Source: Pedobacter kyungheensis (GTDB lineage: Bacteria > Bacteroidota > Bacteroidia > Sphingobacteriales > Sphingobacteriaceae). From it: a stretch of 64,000 nt of DNA. The notes under the pieces were generated by a model, which did not search any database, was not told the DNA's origin, and worked only from the letters and a program-made list of their open reading frames with translations. Every line of letters begins with the position of its first letter. The stretch's first letter is position 1. Of this stretch, positions 35,825 to 43,819 are shown in pieces. The stretch covers positions 1 to 64,000 of the forward strand of contig NZ_JSYN01000006.1 of the NCBI RefSeq assembly GCF_000812965.1, in the 5' to 3' direction. The position numbers and the translations under genes were made by a program.

Positions 35825-36565
35825 TTAGAACTGCCTTAACTTGCTTAGTTTTTTCTTTACCAATACCCAGAATGGATGCGGTATTTTATTCCTCCTGAGT
35901 GACTTATAATCATTTACAAGCGCAAGCCAGCGGTTATGCAGCGATTTATTACTCACTCCTCCCACACGCATATTAACCATAAGCATGGGCAAATAAGCTG
36001 TTTTAATTTGATGGGTATAGAGGAACCTAAGTATTAAATCGTAATCTGAAGTGGTTCCTAAATTTAAGGCATAGTTACCGTGCTTTTCGAATAACGATCT
36101 TTTTAAATAAAGTGTAGGGTGAGCAGGCATCCACCCCTTTGCCAAATCCCTAAAATCAGCATTTTTTGATCGCCACTTTCTTACAATTTTATTTGTAACA
36201 GGGTGTATATAATTTAAATCGCCATGCAAACCAGCTATTTCGGGCTGGTTTTTAAAAGTTTCTGCTACAGCAGCCAATACGTCTGGTCGCGAAAACATAT
36301 CGTCGGCGTTTAAAATACCAATAATATCGCCGGTTGCTTTTGCTATACCTTTATTAATAGCGTCGTAAAGTCCATGATCAGCTTCTGAAACAAAATAATG
36401 GATAGTGGCCTGGTTTTCGGCTATAATGCCCAGCGTATTATCTTTCGATCCGCCATCAATTACTAAATATTCTACATCCGGGTAAGTTTGAGACTTAACA
36501 GAATTAAAACATTCCTGCAAAAAAGCTTCGCCATTATAAACGACAGTGATGAGGGATATTTTCAT
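35825..36565 (-). CDS. Family 2 glycosyltransferase (WcaA/WcaE-like)
   Basis: A 246-residue GT-A enzyme. The start MKISLITVVYNGEAFLQEC, the VIDGGSKDNT segment and the nucleotide-sugar/metal site NADDMF (DxD-like) are typical; the SEADHGLYDAINKG segment is shared with colanic-acid type transferases. No transmembrane helix. ATG at 36565 chosen because the sheet starts here; longer frames from 36583 (ATG) or 36586 (TTG) add only six or seven residues. Confidence 0.85.
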   Translation of the reverse strand: MKISLITVVYNGEAFLQECFNSVKSQTYPDVEYLVIDGGSKDNTLGIIAENQATIHYFVSEADHGLYDAINKGIAKATGDIIGILNADDMFSRPDVLAAVAETFKNQPEIAGLHGDLNYIHPVTNKIVRKWRSKNADFRDLAKGWMPAHPTLYLKRSLFEKHGNYALNLGTTSDYDLILRFLYTHQIKTAYLPMLMVNMRVGGVSNKSLHNRWLALVNDYKSLRRNKIPHPFWVLVKKKLSKLRQF

Positions 36566-36669
36566 AATTAACCAATCGGTCATCAACTAGCATGGATGCA
36601 AAAGCTGAAGCCCGGGTAAATATAAAATTAAGTAAGGATACGCAGAAGAGATAATTTAAAGAAAGCAAT

Positions 36670-37104
36670 TCAGGGTTTATTTCTTTTTCTGATGATAAAG
36701 ATGCCGAATACCCCTGCCGCAGCACCAAAGAGCCAGGAATGATCGTCGAGATTGCATTCTACCATGGTATATGTTCCTACATAGCCTTCCAGCAGAGCAC
36801 CCGATTGACATCCGTTAACAAGGCCTAAGATATTAAAAGTATAAGTGGTGCAAACACCACAGTTAAAAGAGCCTGATGGATTGGGGGTCCAGGAACAATA
36901 ATTAGAACTCAAACTTACCCCAGAAGCCGCACTATATGATGGATTACCCCCCAACAATAATTTAAGCACGGCATTAACCAAAGCATCCTCTGGGGTTTGA
37001 TATACGATGTTTTGAGATGGTATTAAGCAACCTGTTGCTGAGCCTTGAGCAAAACTACCCAAAGAAATTAGTGAGGTTATTAGAAAAACGCATAGAAATT
37101 TCAT
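36670..37104 (-). CDS. Array protein 1: secreted Cys-rich protein with C-terminal LDD-TM-basic tail
   Basis: A 144-residue protein of unknown function and the last gene of a six-member array. A signal peptide ends GSFA|QGSATGC. The mature part has six cysteines: in TGC, CSWTP, FNCGVC, NGC and the tail motif ECNLDD. The tail CNLDD is followed by one hydrophobic helix (SWLFGAAAGVFGIFII) and RKRNK. The CSWTP word and a Gly-Thr-Tyr stretch before the last cysteine recur in array protein 3, so the two are closest relatives. Not a lipoprotein: a signal peptidase I site lies before the cysteine and no lipobox surrounds it. Topology would be periplasmic with a membrane anchor, or cleaved at the tail by a sortase-like protease. 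Confidence 0.8.
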   Translation of the reverse strand: MKFLCVFLITSLISLGSFAQGSATGCLIPSQNIVYQTPEDALVNAVLKLLLGGNPSYSAASGVSLSSNYCSWTPNPSGSFNCGVCTTYTFNILGLVNGCQSGALLEGYVGTYTMVECNLDDHSWLFGAAAGVFGIFIIRKRNKP

Positions 37105-37190
37105 GTATCAATTGTAGGATACACGAAGTTACCGCCTTCATAAACTAAAAAGCTCGTTCGTTTTGTTCAAGAAGAACAGGACTTTTAATC

Positions 37191-37616
37191 TTAGGATTTA
37201 GCTTGCTTTCTAAATGCTGAATAAACTAATACAATAGAAGTACTACAAAGAACCCAATCAAAATCATCTAATGGCACATTACATACTTTTAGTCGAATCT
37301 CTGATATGACCCCATTTTTATTTTGAAAAACAGTGCCACTATTATCATAAATAACACAATTTGTTCCTCCTTTATTGTAAATATAGTAAGTATCGCACTC
37401 AACATCTGAGAAGTTTCTATTATCTACGACATAAGGCGTTCCATTATATGCGGGTATGCTGGTACCGCCATAAGGATCTTTATTGCCGATAGAATTAGGG
37501 TATAAACGTGTATCACCATCGGTTAAGCAGCCTGTTACTGACGACTGAGCCTTACCGTAATAACTAGAAAAAACTAAAATCGACAGACTTAAAAAAATTA
37601 CTCTACAAAAAATCAT
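37191..37616 (-). CDS. Array protein 2: secreted Cys-rich protein with C-terminal PLDD-TM-basic tail
   Basis: A 141-residue protein. The signal peptide starts at the ATG at 37616 (MIFCRVIFLSLSILVFSSYY) and ends GKA|QSSVTGC; a TTG at 37658 and an ATG at 37637 are possible earlier starts. Four extracytoplasmic cysteines are seen: TGC, VECDTYY, TNC and VCNVPLDDF; one more lies inside the helix. The helix (WVLCSTSIVLVYSAF) is followed by RKQAK. The LYPNS word ten residues after TGC has a counterpart (RLYTVP) in protein 3. Gene order suggests tandem duplication; no function is known. Confidence 0.78.
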   Translation of the reverse strand: MIFCRVIFLSLSILVFSSYYGKAQSSVTGCLTDGDTRLYPNSIGNKDPYGGTSIPAYNGTPYVVDNRNFSDVECDTYYIYNKGGTNCVIYDNSGTVFQNKNGVISEIRLKVCNVPLDDFDWVLCSTSIVLVYSAFRKQAKS

Positions 37617-38052
37617 AAACAAAGAATATAGTATCATTAATACTACAATATTTTGCAAATATTGTGAATTAAGATGCTATGTACGAAGCAGCTTTTCCCG
37701 TGGTTTTTAAAAACGACAATCAACAGACAATCGAAATGTCCAATATTTTACGCAGAACAAGCGACAGTGTAGCTTAAGGCGCCTAGGAGACACTATTTTA
37801 GCGCCTTAAGCCATTTTTGGGTAGGAAAAATCAATTGACAAATATCATGAACAAAATGAACAGCGTTCAGATATTTATATTGAATATTAATGATATCAAT
37901 TGGGAAATGAGAGGTATAAATGGAAGATTAATCTATTACTAGAAAAAGTACAAAAGCTGAGAAAATCATATCTCAGTACAAAGCATTTAAGAAATTTGAT
38001 TTGTGCCAAGTAAATTTTGCTTTAAATACAAGCAAATTTTACAACCTAAGAT
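37617..38052. other. Longest spacer of the array, with a strong hairpin
   Basis: 436 bases without a coding frame of array type. A perfect 11-base inverted repeat, GCTTAAGGCGC (37772-37782) against GCGCCTTAAGC (37801-37811), flanks an 18-base loop; CATTTTTGG follows on the plus strand. Nothing else was recognised. The space is long enough for a lost array member, but I could not read a remnant. Confidence 0.6.
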
Positions 38053-38475
38053 TTAAACAATTTTTTTTAAAAACACAGACTTCCGGGTATCTGATCTTAA
38101 AATGTACCAAGCCAAAAAACCTGCAACCAAGACAATTAATCCAACATAATCATCTAATGAACAAGCTAAAACATAAGTTCCCAACTTACCACAATAGCCT
38201 CCGGATGGTATGTAACAGGTATGCGGTTGAACGTCAACCACCCCCGGTGTCCATGAACAAGCGGCATCTATTGTAACAGGACTACCTGTATAACCACTAA
38301 GATTAGATTGAGAAACACCTCCGCAGTTTGCAGTATAAGTACTGGCAGGGGATTCTGGTACCGTGTACAGTCTCCTGTTTCCGCCGTCGGTTACCAGGCA
38401 ACCATAAGTTTGGGCTTTAACATTGTTAATAATGAAAAATAACCCGCATAGCAGAGTAATTGACATTTTTTTCAT
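38053..38475 (-). CDS. Array protein 3: secreted Cys-rich protein with C-terminal SLDD-TM-basic tail
   Basis: A 140-residue protein. The signal peptide (MKKMSITLLCGLFFIINNV) ends KA|QTYGC. Six extracytoplasmic cysteines: YGC, ANC, ACSWTP, HTC, GYC and LACSLDDY. A helix (VGLIVLVAGFLAWYIL) and a longer basic tail (RSDTRKSVFLKK) follow the tail motif. It shares CSWTP and GTY-x-x-x-C-x-LDD with protein 1. The reading frame is confirmed by the signal peptide and the conserved motif positions; the frame on the opposite strand has neither. Confidence 0.8.
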   Translation of the reverse strand: MKKMSITLLCGLFFIINNVKAQTYGCLVTDGGNRRLYTVPESPASTYTANCGGVSQSNLSGYTGSPVTIDAACSWTPGVVDVQPHTCYIPSGGYCGKLGTYVLACSLDDYVGLIVLVAGFLAWYILRSDTRKSVFLKKIV

Positions 38476-38621
38476 AGACTTACTTAAGGATAGATGCCTA
38501 AAATTAATAAGCTTTATAGAAAAAATGCAAAAATCTATTTAATCATACATCAACAGTATACTCACTGCTTTAACCGCGTACATACCCCCTATGCTTTAAC
38601 GCAATAAAGACGATACATTTT

Positions 38622-39020
38622 TTAGACCAGTAAGCGCCTGTTACAAATTACATAAGTTCCTGCCAAACCAAAAAACAAAGCCATAAAAATGCTATAATCA
38701 TCCAGTGGGACCCCACATGGCGCGGTAAAAGTACCCGAAATAGCATAAATCTGTCCGGTTTTAGTAGACCCATTCAGGGTACAAGGCCCTAATGAATTGC
38801 CAGAAGTGGCAATATAGGTATGCGGACCGCAGACGCCTTCCCACCACACAAAGTTATTACCATTACCTGTATAAAATTGCGTTGCCGTTTCGTGGTTATT
38901 AAAAACCTTACTGTAGGCATCGAAGTTAAGCACCAAACAACCTGTTTGAGCTGAAGCGGTAACCGAAAAAGAAATAAAAATTAAAAGCGATAATAAGACC
39001 TTGAACACCTTTGCCACCAT
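38622..39020 (-). CDS. Array protein 4: secreted Cys-rich protein with C-terminal PLDD-TM-basic tail
   Basis: A 132-residue protein. The signal peptide ends VTASA|QTGC. Four extracytoplasmic cysteines: TGC, GVCGPHTY, LGPC and APCGVPLDDY; one more lies at the cytoplasmic end of the helix (VICNRR). The tail PLDDY, helix and Arg pair have the order of the other members. The middle is rich in Gly, Asn, Ser and Thr, as in a small disulfide-held beta domain. No similarity to a named family was recognised. Confidence 0.8.
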   Translation of the reverse strand: MVAKVFKVLLSLLIFISFSVTASAQTGCLVLNFDAYSKVFNNHETATQFYTGNGNNFVWWEGVCGPHTYIATSGNSLGPCTLNGSTKTGQIYAISGTFTAPCGVPLDDYSIFMALFFGLAGTYVICNRRLLV

Positions 39021-39229
39021 AGATTACAAAGATCACAATAATAACCTAAAAAATACAACAAAGTAAATATAAAACTACAAAAAAGACATTTTGCAAACAA
39101 AAACTAAGTAGAAGCAAATATTAATTCACCAATTATGACAGATAGCTATCTATCAATATATAGTATGATTAATACATCTCTTAATTTTAGTCTATAAAAA
39201 ATTGCAAACATTACCAAGGGTGGTCTCAG

Positions 39230-39631
39230 TTAAATACTGGCAACCTCAACTCTCTTCCTGATCCAAAAAAAAGACAATGAAGAAAAAGAAAACAGCAATA
39301 AAGGCACATAACCATCGATAGGACAATCTGTTGGGCTTGTTGAAAAAGTAACGAGTGTTCCATAGTCATCACCTGGACCTCCATAACCTTTAATATAGCA
39401 TGAACCTTGTCCACTCCCTAATCCACTGTAGCAATGTACTTCAGAAAGCGTGTATCTGTTTACATAGTTATCATTGCGATATTGTGGAACGCCATTAAAT
39501 AAGATAGTACCATCCCGATCGTAATAAATAGTATTGGAACCTAAAGTTGCCTGACAGCCGGTAACAATTGCTGCTTTAGAAAAAATTGGAAATAATAGCA
39601 AAACCACCAGTACAAATAGAGTGCTCTTCAT
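39230..39631 (-). CDS. Array protein 5: secreted Cys-rich protein with C-terminal PIDG-TM-basic tail
   Basis: A 133-residue protein. The signal peptide starts at the ATG at 39631 (MKSTLFVLVVLLLFPIF) and ends SKA|AIVTGC. Four extracytoplasmic cysteines: TGC, VHC, GSC and TDCPIDGY. The tail motif is CPIDGY followed by a helix (VPLLLFSFSSLSFFWI) and RKR. This PID-Gly form is the closest of the six to the PID-type C-terminal signals that I associate with Bacteroidota exosortase-like sorting. A TTG at 39649 would add six residues. Confidence 0.8.
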   Translation of the reverse strand: MKSTLFVLVVLLLFPIFSKAAIVTGCQATLGSNTIYYDRDGTILFNGVPQYRNDNYVNRYTLSEVHCYSGLGSGQGSCYIKGYGGPGDDYGTLVTFSTSPTDCPIDGYVPLLLFSFSSLSFFWIRKRVEVASI

Positions 39632-39775
39632 GAAATAATAAGGGAACAATTATGGCTTAAAAATATGTAACACATCAGATATCTCAAAATATACCATGCA
39701 ACAAAAGCATTCCAATATCGATTAGAAACTAATAAAGCTCAATTATATCTTATCATTCAGAGTGCAATGATGAAA

Positions 39776-40156
39776 TCAATTAAATAAAGTAATCCGCTCC
39801 CTTTTAATCATAAATCTATAACTCCAAAAACATACTGGAAACAGCATTATCCAAATCAAATCATCCAGAGAACAAAAATCAACCTGATAGCTAACTTCAA
39901 CTCCTGCCTGAAAAAAGCCAACGTTACAGGTAGTTCCGGATGTGTTAGAAATATTTGCATATTGGGTAGTTTGAAGTGACCCGGAGGGACAATTATCCTG
40001 CAGCGGAACTGACCAATATATATTAAAATCGAAAATATTATTGAAATACGGAGCTCTGGTATATACATACCCTGCATATGCACAACCTGTATCTGCAAAA
40101 GCCTGAACAATACAAAGTATCCAAAAATAAAATAATAAGATGTAACGCTTTGCCAT
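39776..40156 (-). CDS. Array protein 6: secreted Cys-rich protein with C-terminal SLDD-TM-basic tail
   Basis: A 126-residue protein, the first member of the array and divergent from the polysaccharide operon. The signal peptide ends QAFA|DTGC. Four extracytoplasmic cysteines: TGC, DNC, TTC and FCSLDDL; one more lies in the helix. Helix (IWIMLFPVCFWSYRFMI) and KRER follow. A TAGGTTTG box 18 bases before the ATG fits a Bacteroidota -7 element. It is the most diverged in the middle, but the two end motifs and the even cysteine count are kept. Confidence 0.78.
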   Translation of the reverse strand: MAKRYILLFYFWILCIVQAFADTGCAYAGYVYTRAPYFNNIFDFNIYWSVPLQDNCPSGSLQTTQYANISNTSGTTCNVGFFQAGVEVSYQVDFCSLDDLIWIMLFPVCFWSYRFMIKRERITLFN

Positions 40157-40173
40157 ACGAAGAAAAATATGGG

Positions 40174-40181
40174 CAAACCTA
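40174..40181 (-). promoter_or_regulatory. Possible -7 box for array gene 6
   Basis: Minus-strand TAGGTTTG matches TAnnTTTG exactly, 17 bases before the ATG at 40156. The -33 box is weak (TTTA at 17 bases). Confidence 0.35.
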
Positions 40182-40377
40182 CCCCAAAAGCGTAGCTATA
40201 AACATACACAAACAAACTTTCATGTTGATTTTTATCAATGCGAAAAAATGTACTAATAATGTCTTTTCTATATCCTTTTGACCGTTGAGAGGCCATATTT
40301 ACCTGAAGCACCTGTTAATGAGGGAGATCGGTTATACAAAGCAACAAGTCAATTAAACGTTGTCATATTTTAAGCCA

Positions 40378-40390
40378 TGTAGCAGCTACA
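40378..40390. promoter_or_regulatory. Palindrome in the divergent promoter region
   Basis: TGTAGC and GCTACA are perfect inverted repeats around a single A. Its position between the divergent start sites makes a shared operator possible; nothing shows which protein binds. Confidence 0.4.
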
Positions 40391-40442
40391 TTTAGCGGAA
40401 CATACTTTCCAATTTAATTTTTTTTTAAGCATCTTTAACCCA

Positions 40443-40450
40443 TATTTTTG
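40443..40450 (+). promoter_or_regulatory. Probable -7 box of the polysaccharide export operon
   Basis: TATTTTTG matches TAnnTTTG exactly, 45 bases before the Wza-like ATG; the region 19-26 bases upstream is a T-run (TTTTTTTT) rather than a clean TTTG. Confidence 0.45.
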
Positions 40451-40495
40451 GTGTTATTGCTGATGAGCAATCGACATATATCCCGATTCTAGATT

Positions 40496-41317
40496 ATGAT
40501 TCTGACAAAAGCAGTTTTAAAATTCCTTTGTGTTCTATCTGTTTGTGCCATTTTTGCTGGTTGTGCAGCCAGAAAGGAGCATAGTCTTTTTAATGCTCCA
40601 AGCGATATTGTTACAGACACTATTAAACAGGTGTATGTGGTGAATGACCAGGGGATTAGCGACGCATATTATAAAATAAAAGTTAACGATCAACTGGCCA
40701 TCCGAAATGTACAAAATAAAGAATTTGGTGCTTCGGCAACTCTATCTGGTAACACAACCAGCAATGCTCAGAACACAACATCAGGGAATATTAACAATGT
40801 TTTATCGTACCCCGTTGATATTGATGGTAAAGTAAATCTGCCAGCCATAGGTAAAGTAGAAGTATTGGGTTTAAGCCGCAGGGAAGCAGCCATTAAAATA
40901 CAGGATTTATATGCTAAACAATTGCTGCGCGATCCGATTATAGAACTCAGTGTAGTAAACCTGAAAGTAACTTTATTAGGGGAATTTGGCAGGCAGGGAA
41001 ACTTTTTACTGGAACGGGAAAACACTACACTTATTGATATTATTGGCGAAGCCGGTGGTATTAATAAAACCGCAGACCCAAAAACACTTAAAATTATCCG
41101 TGGCGACAGGAGCCACCCGGAAATTATTTACGTAAACCTGAACGATATTAATAGCCTGGCCAGCAAGAAGCTTATTCTTCAAAACAATGATATTATTGTA
41201 CTTCAACAAACAAAGAGTTCGGCATTAAGTGAAAAATTATCTAGCATTAACAATGTTGTGCAACCTTTTCTGGTTGTAGTGAACCTGGCCGTATTAATCT
41301 TTACCCTAACCCGCTAA
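40496..41317 (+). CDS. Wza-like polysaccharide export lipoprotein (OPX family)
   Basis: A 273-residue outer-membrane lipoprotein. The lipobox AIFAGC has Cys23. The Poly_export (OPX) domain covers about 55-150 (YYKIKVNDQLAIRNVQ, then YPVDIDGKVNLPAIGKVEV), and one SLBB domain follows (VTLLGEFGRQGNFLLE, then LKIIRGDR). The C-terminus ends in a hydrophobic segment (NVVQPFLVVVNLAVLIFTLT) that may span the outer membrane, as in Wza. It is the first gene of the export operon; the stop overlaps the kinase start (TAATG). Confidence 0.9.
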   Translation: MILTKAVLKFLCVLSVCAIFAGCAARKEHSLFNAPSDIVTDTIKQVYVVNDQGISDAYYKIKVNDQLAIRNVQNKEFGASATLSGNTTSNAQNTTSGNINNVLSYPVDIDGKVNLPAIGKVEVLGLSRREAAIKIQDLYAKQLLRDPIIELSVVNLKVTLLGEFGRQGNFLLERENTTLIDIIGEAGGINKTADPKTLKIIRGDRSHPEIIYVNLNDINSLASKKLILQNNDIIVLQQTKSSALSEKLSSINNVVQPFLVVVNLAVLIFTLTR

Positions 41318-43725
41318 TGGATAATTCTACAGCACCCATAGAAAATAGAAAATTAGCCAGTCAGACGATTAACTACTGGAAAATTCTCCTGATTTTTTTA
41401 AGCAGGTGGTACTGGGTTGCTGGTACCGTGCTCATTAGCTTTGTGCTGGCCTGGCTTTATGTGCGTAGTATTACCCCTATTTACATTACTTCGGCATCAT
41501 TAAAATTAGATGGCGATCAGCAGCAACAGATGTCGCTGCCGGGCACACCTGTAAATTATCGACCATTTAACCAAAATCAGATTCAGACAGAAGGTATTAT
41601 TATGCGTTCGGAGCCTGTGATTTTAAATGCATTAAGAAATCTCGACTATAAAATCAGCTACTATTTAGAGGGCAGAGTAAGGGTAACAGAGCTATATCCC
41701 AAACAACCTTTTCAAGTTGATATTCTTAGCCAGGACTCCGTTAATTTCAGCAGGGCAACTTACACGGTTAAACCTGTTGACAACCGGACTTTCGAATTAT
41801 CGAGCAGTGACGATAACCATAAAAGCACTAAAAAATACCAGTACGGGCAGGCCATAAATGCCGGCAATATGGTATTTGCTGTCAAAACAGAAATTCCTGC
41901 AACGGGCAATTATAGTTTTAAGTTTAATGGTATCCGCGATCTTTATGGGAGGGCTGCCGGAGGGTTAAACGTTTTTGAGCAGGAAAAAAACACGAATATT
42001 ATGGGCGTTACGCATACCGATAGTAACCCTGTATTTTCGGCTGACGTATTGAACGAAATCATTAAACAGTACGTTAAAAATGATGCAACGCTAAAGAAAA
42101 GATCGGCTAAACAAACGATCGATTATTTAGACAGCCAAATTGCCTTTCTTGATGAACAGGTAAATAAATCGGGCAACAAACTATCGAGTTTTCAAAGCAA
42201 CAATAAAATCATAGATCCTTCAACAGATAAGCAGCTTAGTAATTCTAAACTTGCTAATTTACAGAATCAGATTGCGGAGCTGCAATTGCAAGAACTAGGC
42301 ATCCAACAGTTAGAAAACCAGGTTAAAAACAATAAAGATCGTATCCAGCTGAATTTAAACCTTGAAGGCACCAATAGTACGCTTTTAACAGGCTTAATTA
42401 CCCAACTCAACGGGCTGATTATTAACCGTGAGAATAAACTGCAGAATTTTAATGCCGATGCGCAACCCATTCAGGATATTAACCGGCAAATTAATGAGGT
42501 TAAGCAGGCCATTGTAACCAACATCAGGTTATTACACGAACGCAATCAAAAAACCATTAGCTATATCAACGGACAAATTGGCCAGGCCAACCAGGCTTTG
42601 GGTAGCATACCGGCTAAACAAAATGATTTTGCCAAACTGCAGAGCAATTTTGATATTAATCAACGTATGTTTTCGATGTTATTTGAACGTAAACTTTCTG
42701 CACAGATCAGTTCGGCAGCAGTAATTTCAGGGGCAACGATTATAAGTGCAGCTCAGCCTTCTTTTTTTCCAATCTCCCCTATTCCAAAGAAAATTTACTC
42801 TTCTTACCTGTTTATGGGCTTATTTTCTGGCCTGGGTTTAATTTTGCTGGTTAGGATACTGAATCCTTACCTATACGATATCGAAACAATTGAAGGCTTA
42901 ACAGCCACCCCAATTATTGGCGTAATTTTAAAGTATCCTAAAAAAGTGGAGCTTGGCGAGAGTGTTCTTTCGATTGAAAGACCAAAATCTATTTTTGCCG
43001 AATCAGTAAGATCGGTTAGGACCAACCTGAGTTTTATGGCCAGCGATCAGGATACGAAAGTTATCTGTATTACTTCCGAAGTATCTGGAGAAGGCAAATC
43101 GTTCGTGAGTTTAAACCTCGCCGGAACATTATCCATTATTGATAAAAAGGTGATCTTGATTGCAGCAGATTTACGCAAATCGAAACTGCACCGTGCTTTT
43201 GGTTCGGATAATAAAATTGGCTTGAGCAATTATTTATCCAATCAGGCTGGTTTAAATGATATTGTATTTACCGACGAAAAGCACAACATCGATTATATCA
43301 CCTCAGGCCCTGTACCACCAAATCCATCTGAGCTTTTACACCATAAAGCGATGGCTGCACTGATTGAAAGACTTAGGGAAACCTACGAATATATTATTAT
43401 TGATACAGCACCGGTGGGATTGGTTTCAGATTCAGTTCCGTTAATCAGAAAAGCAGATATCAACCTGTTTATTATCCGTTCGGGCGTATCTAAATTCAGA
43501 GCAGCCACCATTCCAGATCGTTTATCAAAAGAATATGGTCTGAACAACATTGCCATTATTTTAAACTCTTTTGGCGATGAAAAACTACACGCCAACATTT
43601 ATACTACAAATTATGCCCATAGTAATACCGGAACTTATTATTACTCAAATTATACAGGTTATGGCAAGAGTGGTTACTATGATGATGAGCGAAGCTGGTG
43701 GGAGTTTTGGAAGAAGAAAGGATAA
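41317..43725 (+). CDS. Wzc-like polysaccharide co-polymerase and BY-type tyrosine kinase
   Basis: An 802-residue inner-membrane protein. The Wzz domain starts with helix 1 (about 34-52); a long periplasmic coiled-coil part (about 260-440) and a GNVR-like segment follow; helix 2 is at about 490-510. The cytoplasmic kinase has Walker A SEVSGEGKS (about 588-596), Walker A-prime ILIAADLRKSK, and Walker B IIIDTAP. The C-terminal tail has nine tyrosines within about 35 residues, the phosphorylation cluster of BY kinases. Together with Wza it would span the envelope and control chain export or length. Confidence 0.92.
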   Translation: MDNSTAPIENRKLASQTINYWKILLIFLSRWYWVAGTVLISFVLAWLYVRSITPIYITSASLKLDGDQQQQMSLPGTPVNYRPFNQNQIQTEGIIMRSEPVILNALRNLDYKISYYLEGRVRVTELYPKQPFQVDILSQDSVNFSRATYTVKPVDNRTFELSSSDDNHKSTKKYQYGQAINAGNMVFAVKTEIPATGNYSFKFNGIRDLYGRAAGGLNVFEQEKNTNIMGVTHTDSNPVFSADVLNEIIKQYVKNDATLKKRSAKQTIDYLDSQIAFLDEQVNKSGNKLSSFQSNNKIIDPSTDKQLSNSKLANLQNQIAELQLQELGIQQLENQVKNNKDRIQLNLNLEGTNSTLLTGLITQLNGLIINRENKLQNFNADAQPIQDINRQINEVKQAIVTNIRLLHERNQKTISYINGQIGQANQALGSIPAKQNDFAKLQSNFDINQRMFSMLFERKLSAQISSAAVISGATIISAAQPSFFPISPIPKKIYSSYLFMGLFSGLGLILLVRILNPYLYDIETIEGLTATPIIGVILKYPKKVELGESVLSIERPKSIFAESVRSVRTNLSFMASDQDTKVICITSEVSGEGKSFVSLNLAGTLSIIDKKVILIAADLRKSKLHRAFGSDNKIGLSNYLSNQAGLNDIVFTDEKHNIDYITSGPVPPNPSELLHHKAMAALIERLRETYEYIIIDTAPVGLVSDSVPLIRKADINLFIIRSGVSKFRAATIPDRLSKEYGLNNIAIILNSFGDEKLHANIYTTNYAHSNTGTYYYSNYTGYGKSGYYDDERSWWEFWKKKG

Positions 43726-43819
43726 ATGGTTAACTGTTTAATTGTTTAAAGTGGTTAACTGACTGCGAAAGGAGAGAAATTGCAAGTATTAAAAAAAACT
43801 GAGCTTAAGGTTAAGCCAA

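Larger units (their letters stand above)
40157..40495. other. Divergent promoter region between the array and the export operon
   Basis: 339 bases separate array gene 6 from the Wza-like gene. It holds TAnnTTTG boxes on both strands (40174-40181 and 40443-40450) and a perfect palindrome TGTAGC-A-GCTACA (40378-40390) that could be a shared operator. The longer frame at 39856-40311 on the minus strand is a shadow. Confidence 0.6.

Noticed and set aside
38001..38276. Plus-strand frame of 91 codons opposite array gene 3
   Set aside because: No signal peptide or motif; antisense shadow of a gene with conserved features.
36670..40156. Array proteins as lipoproteins, because a cysteine follows the signal peptide
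   Set aside because: A signal peptidase I site (A followed by Q, D or A) precedes the cysteine by 3-6 residues and the residues before Cys (T/Y-G) do not form a lipobox with the hydrophobic segment.
39856..40311. Minus-strand frame of 151 codons overlapping array gene 6
   Set aside because: Out of frame with the conserved signal peptide and tail motifs; low-complexity hydrophobic shadow.
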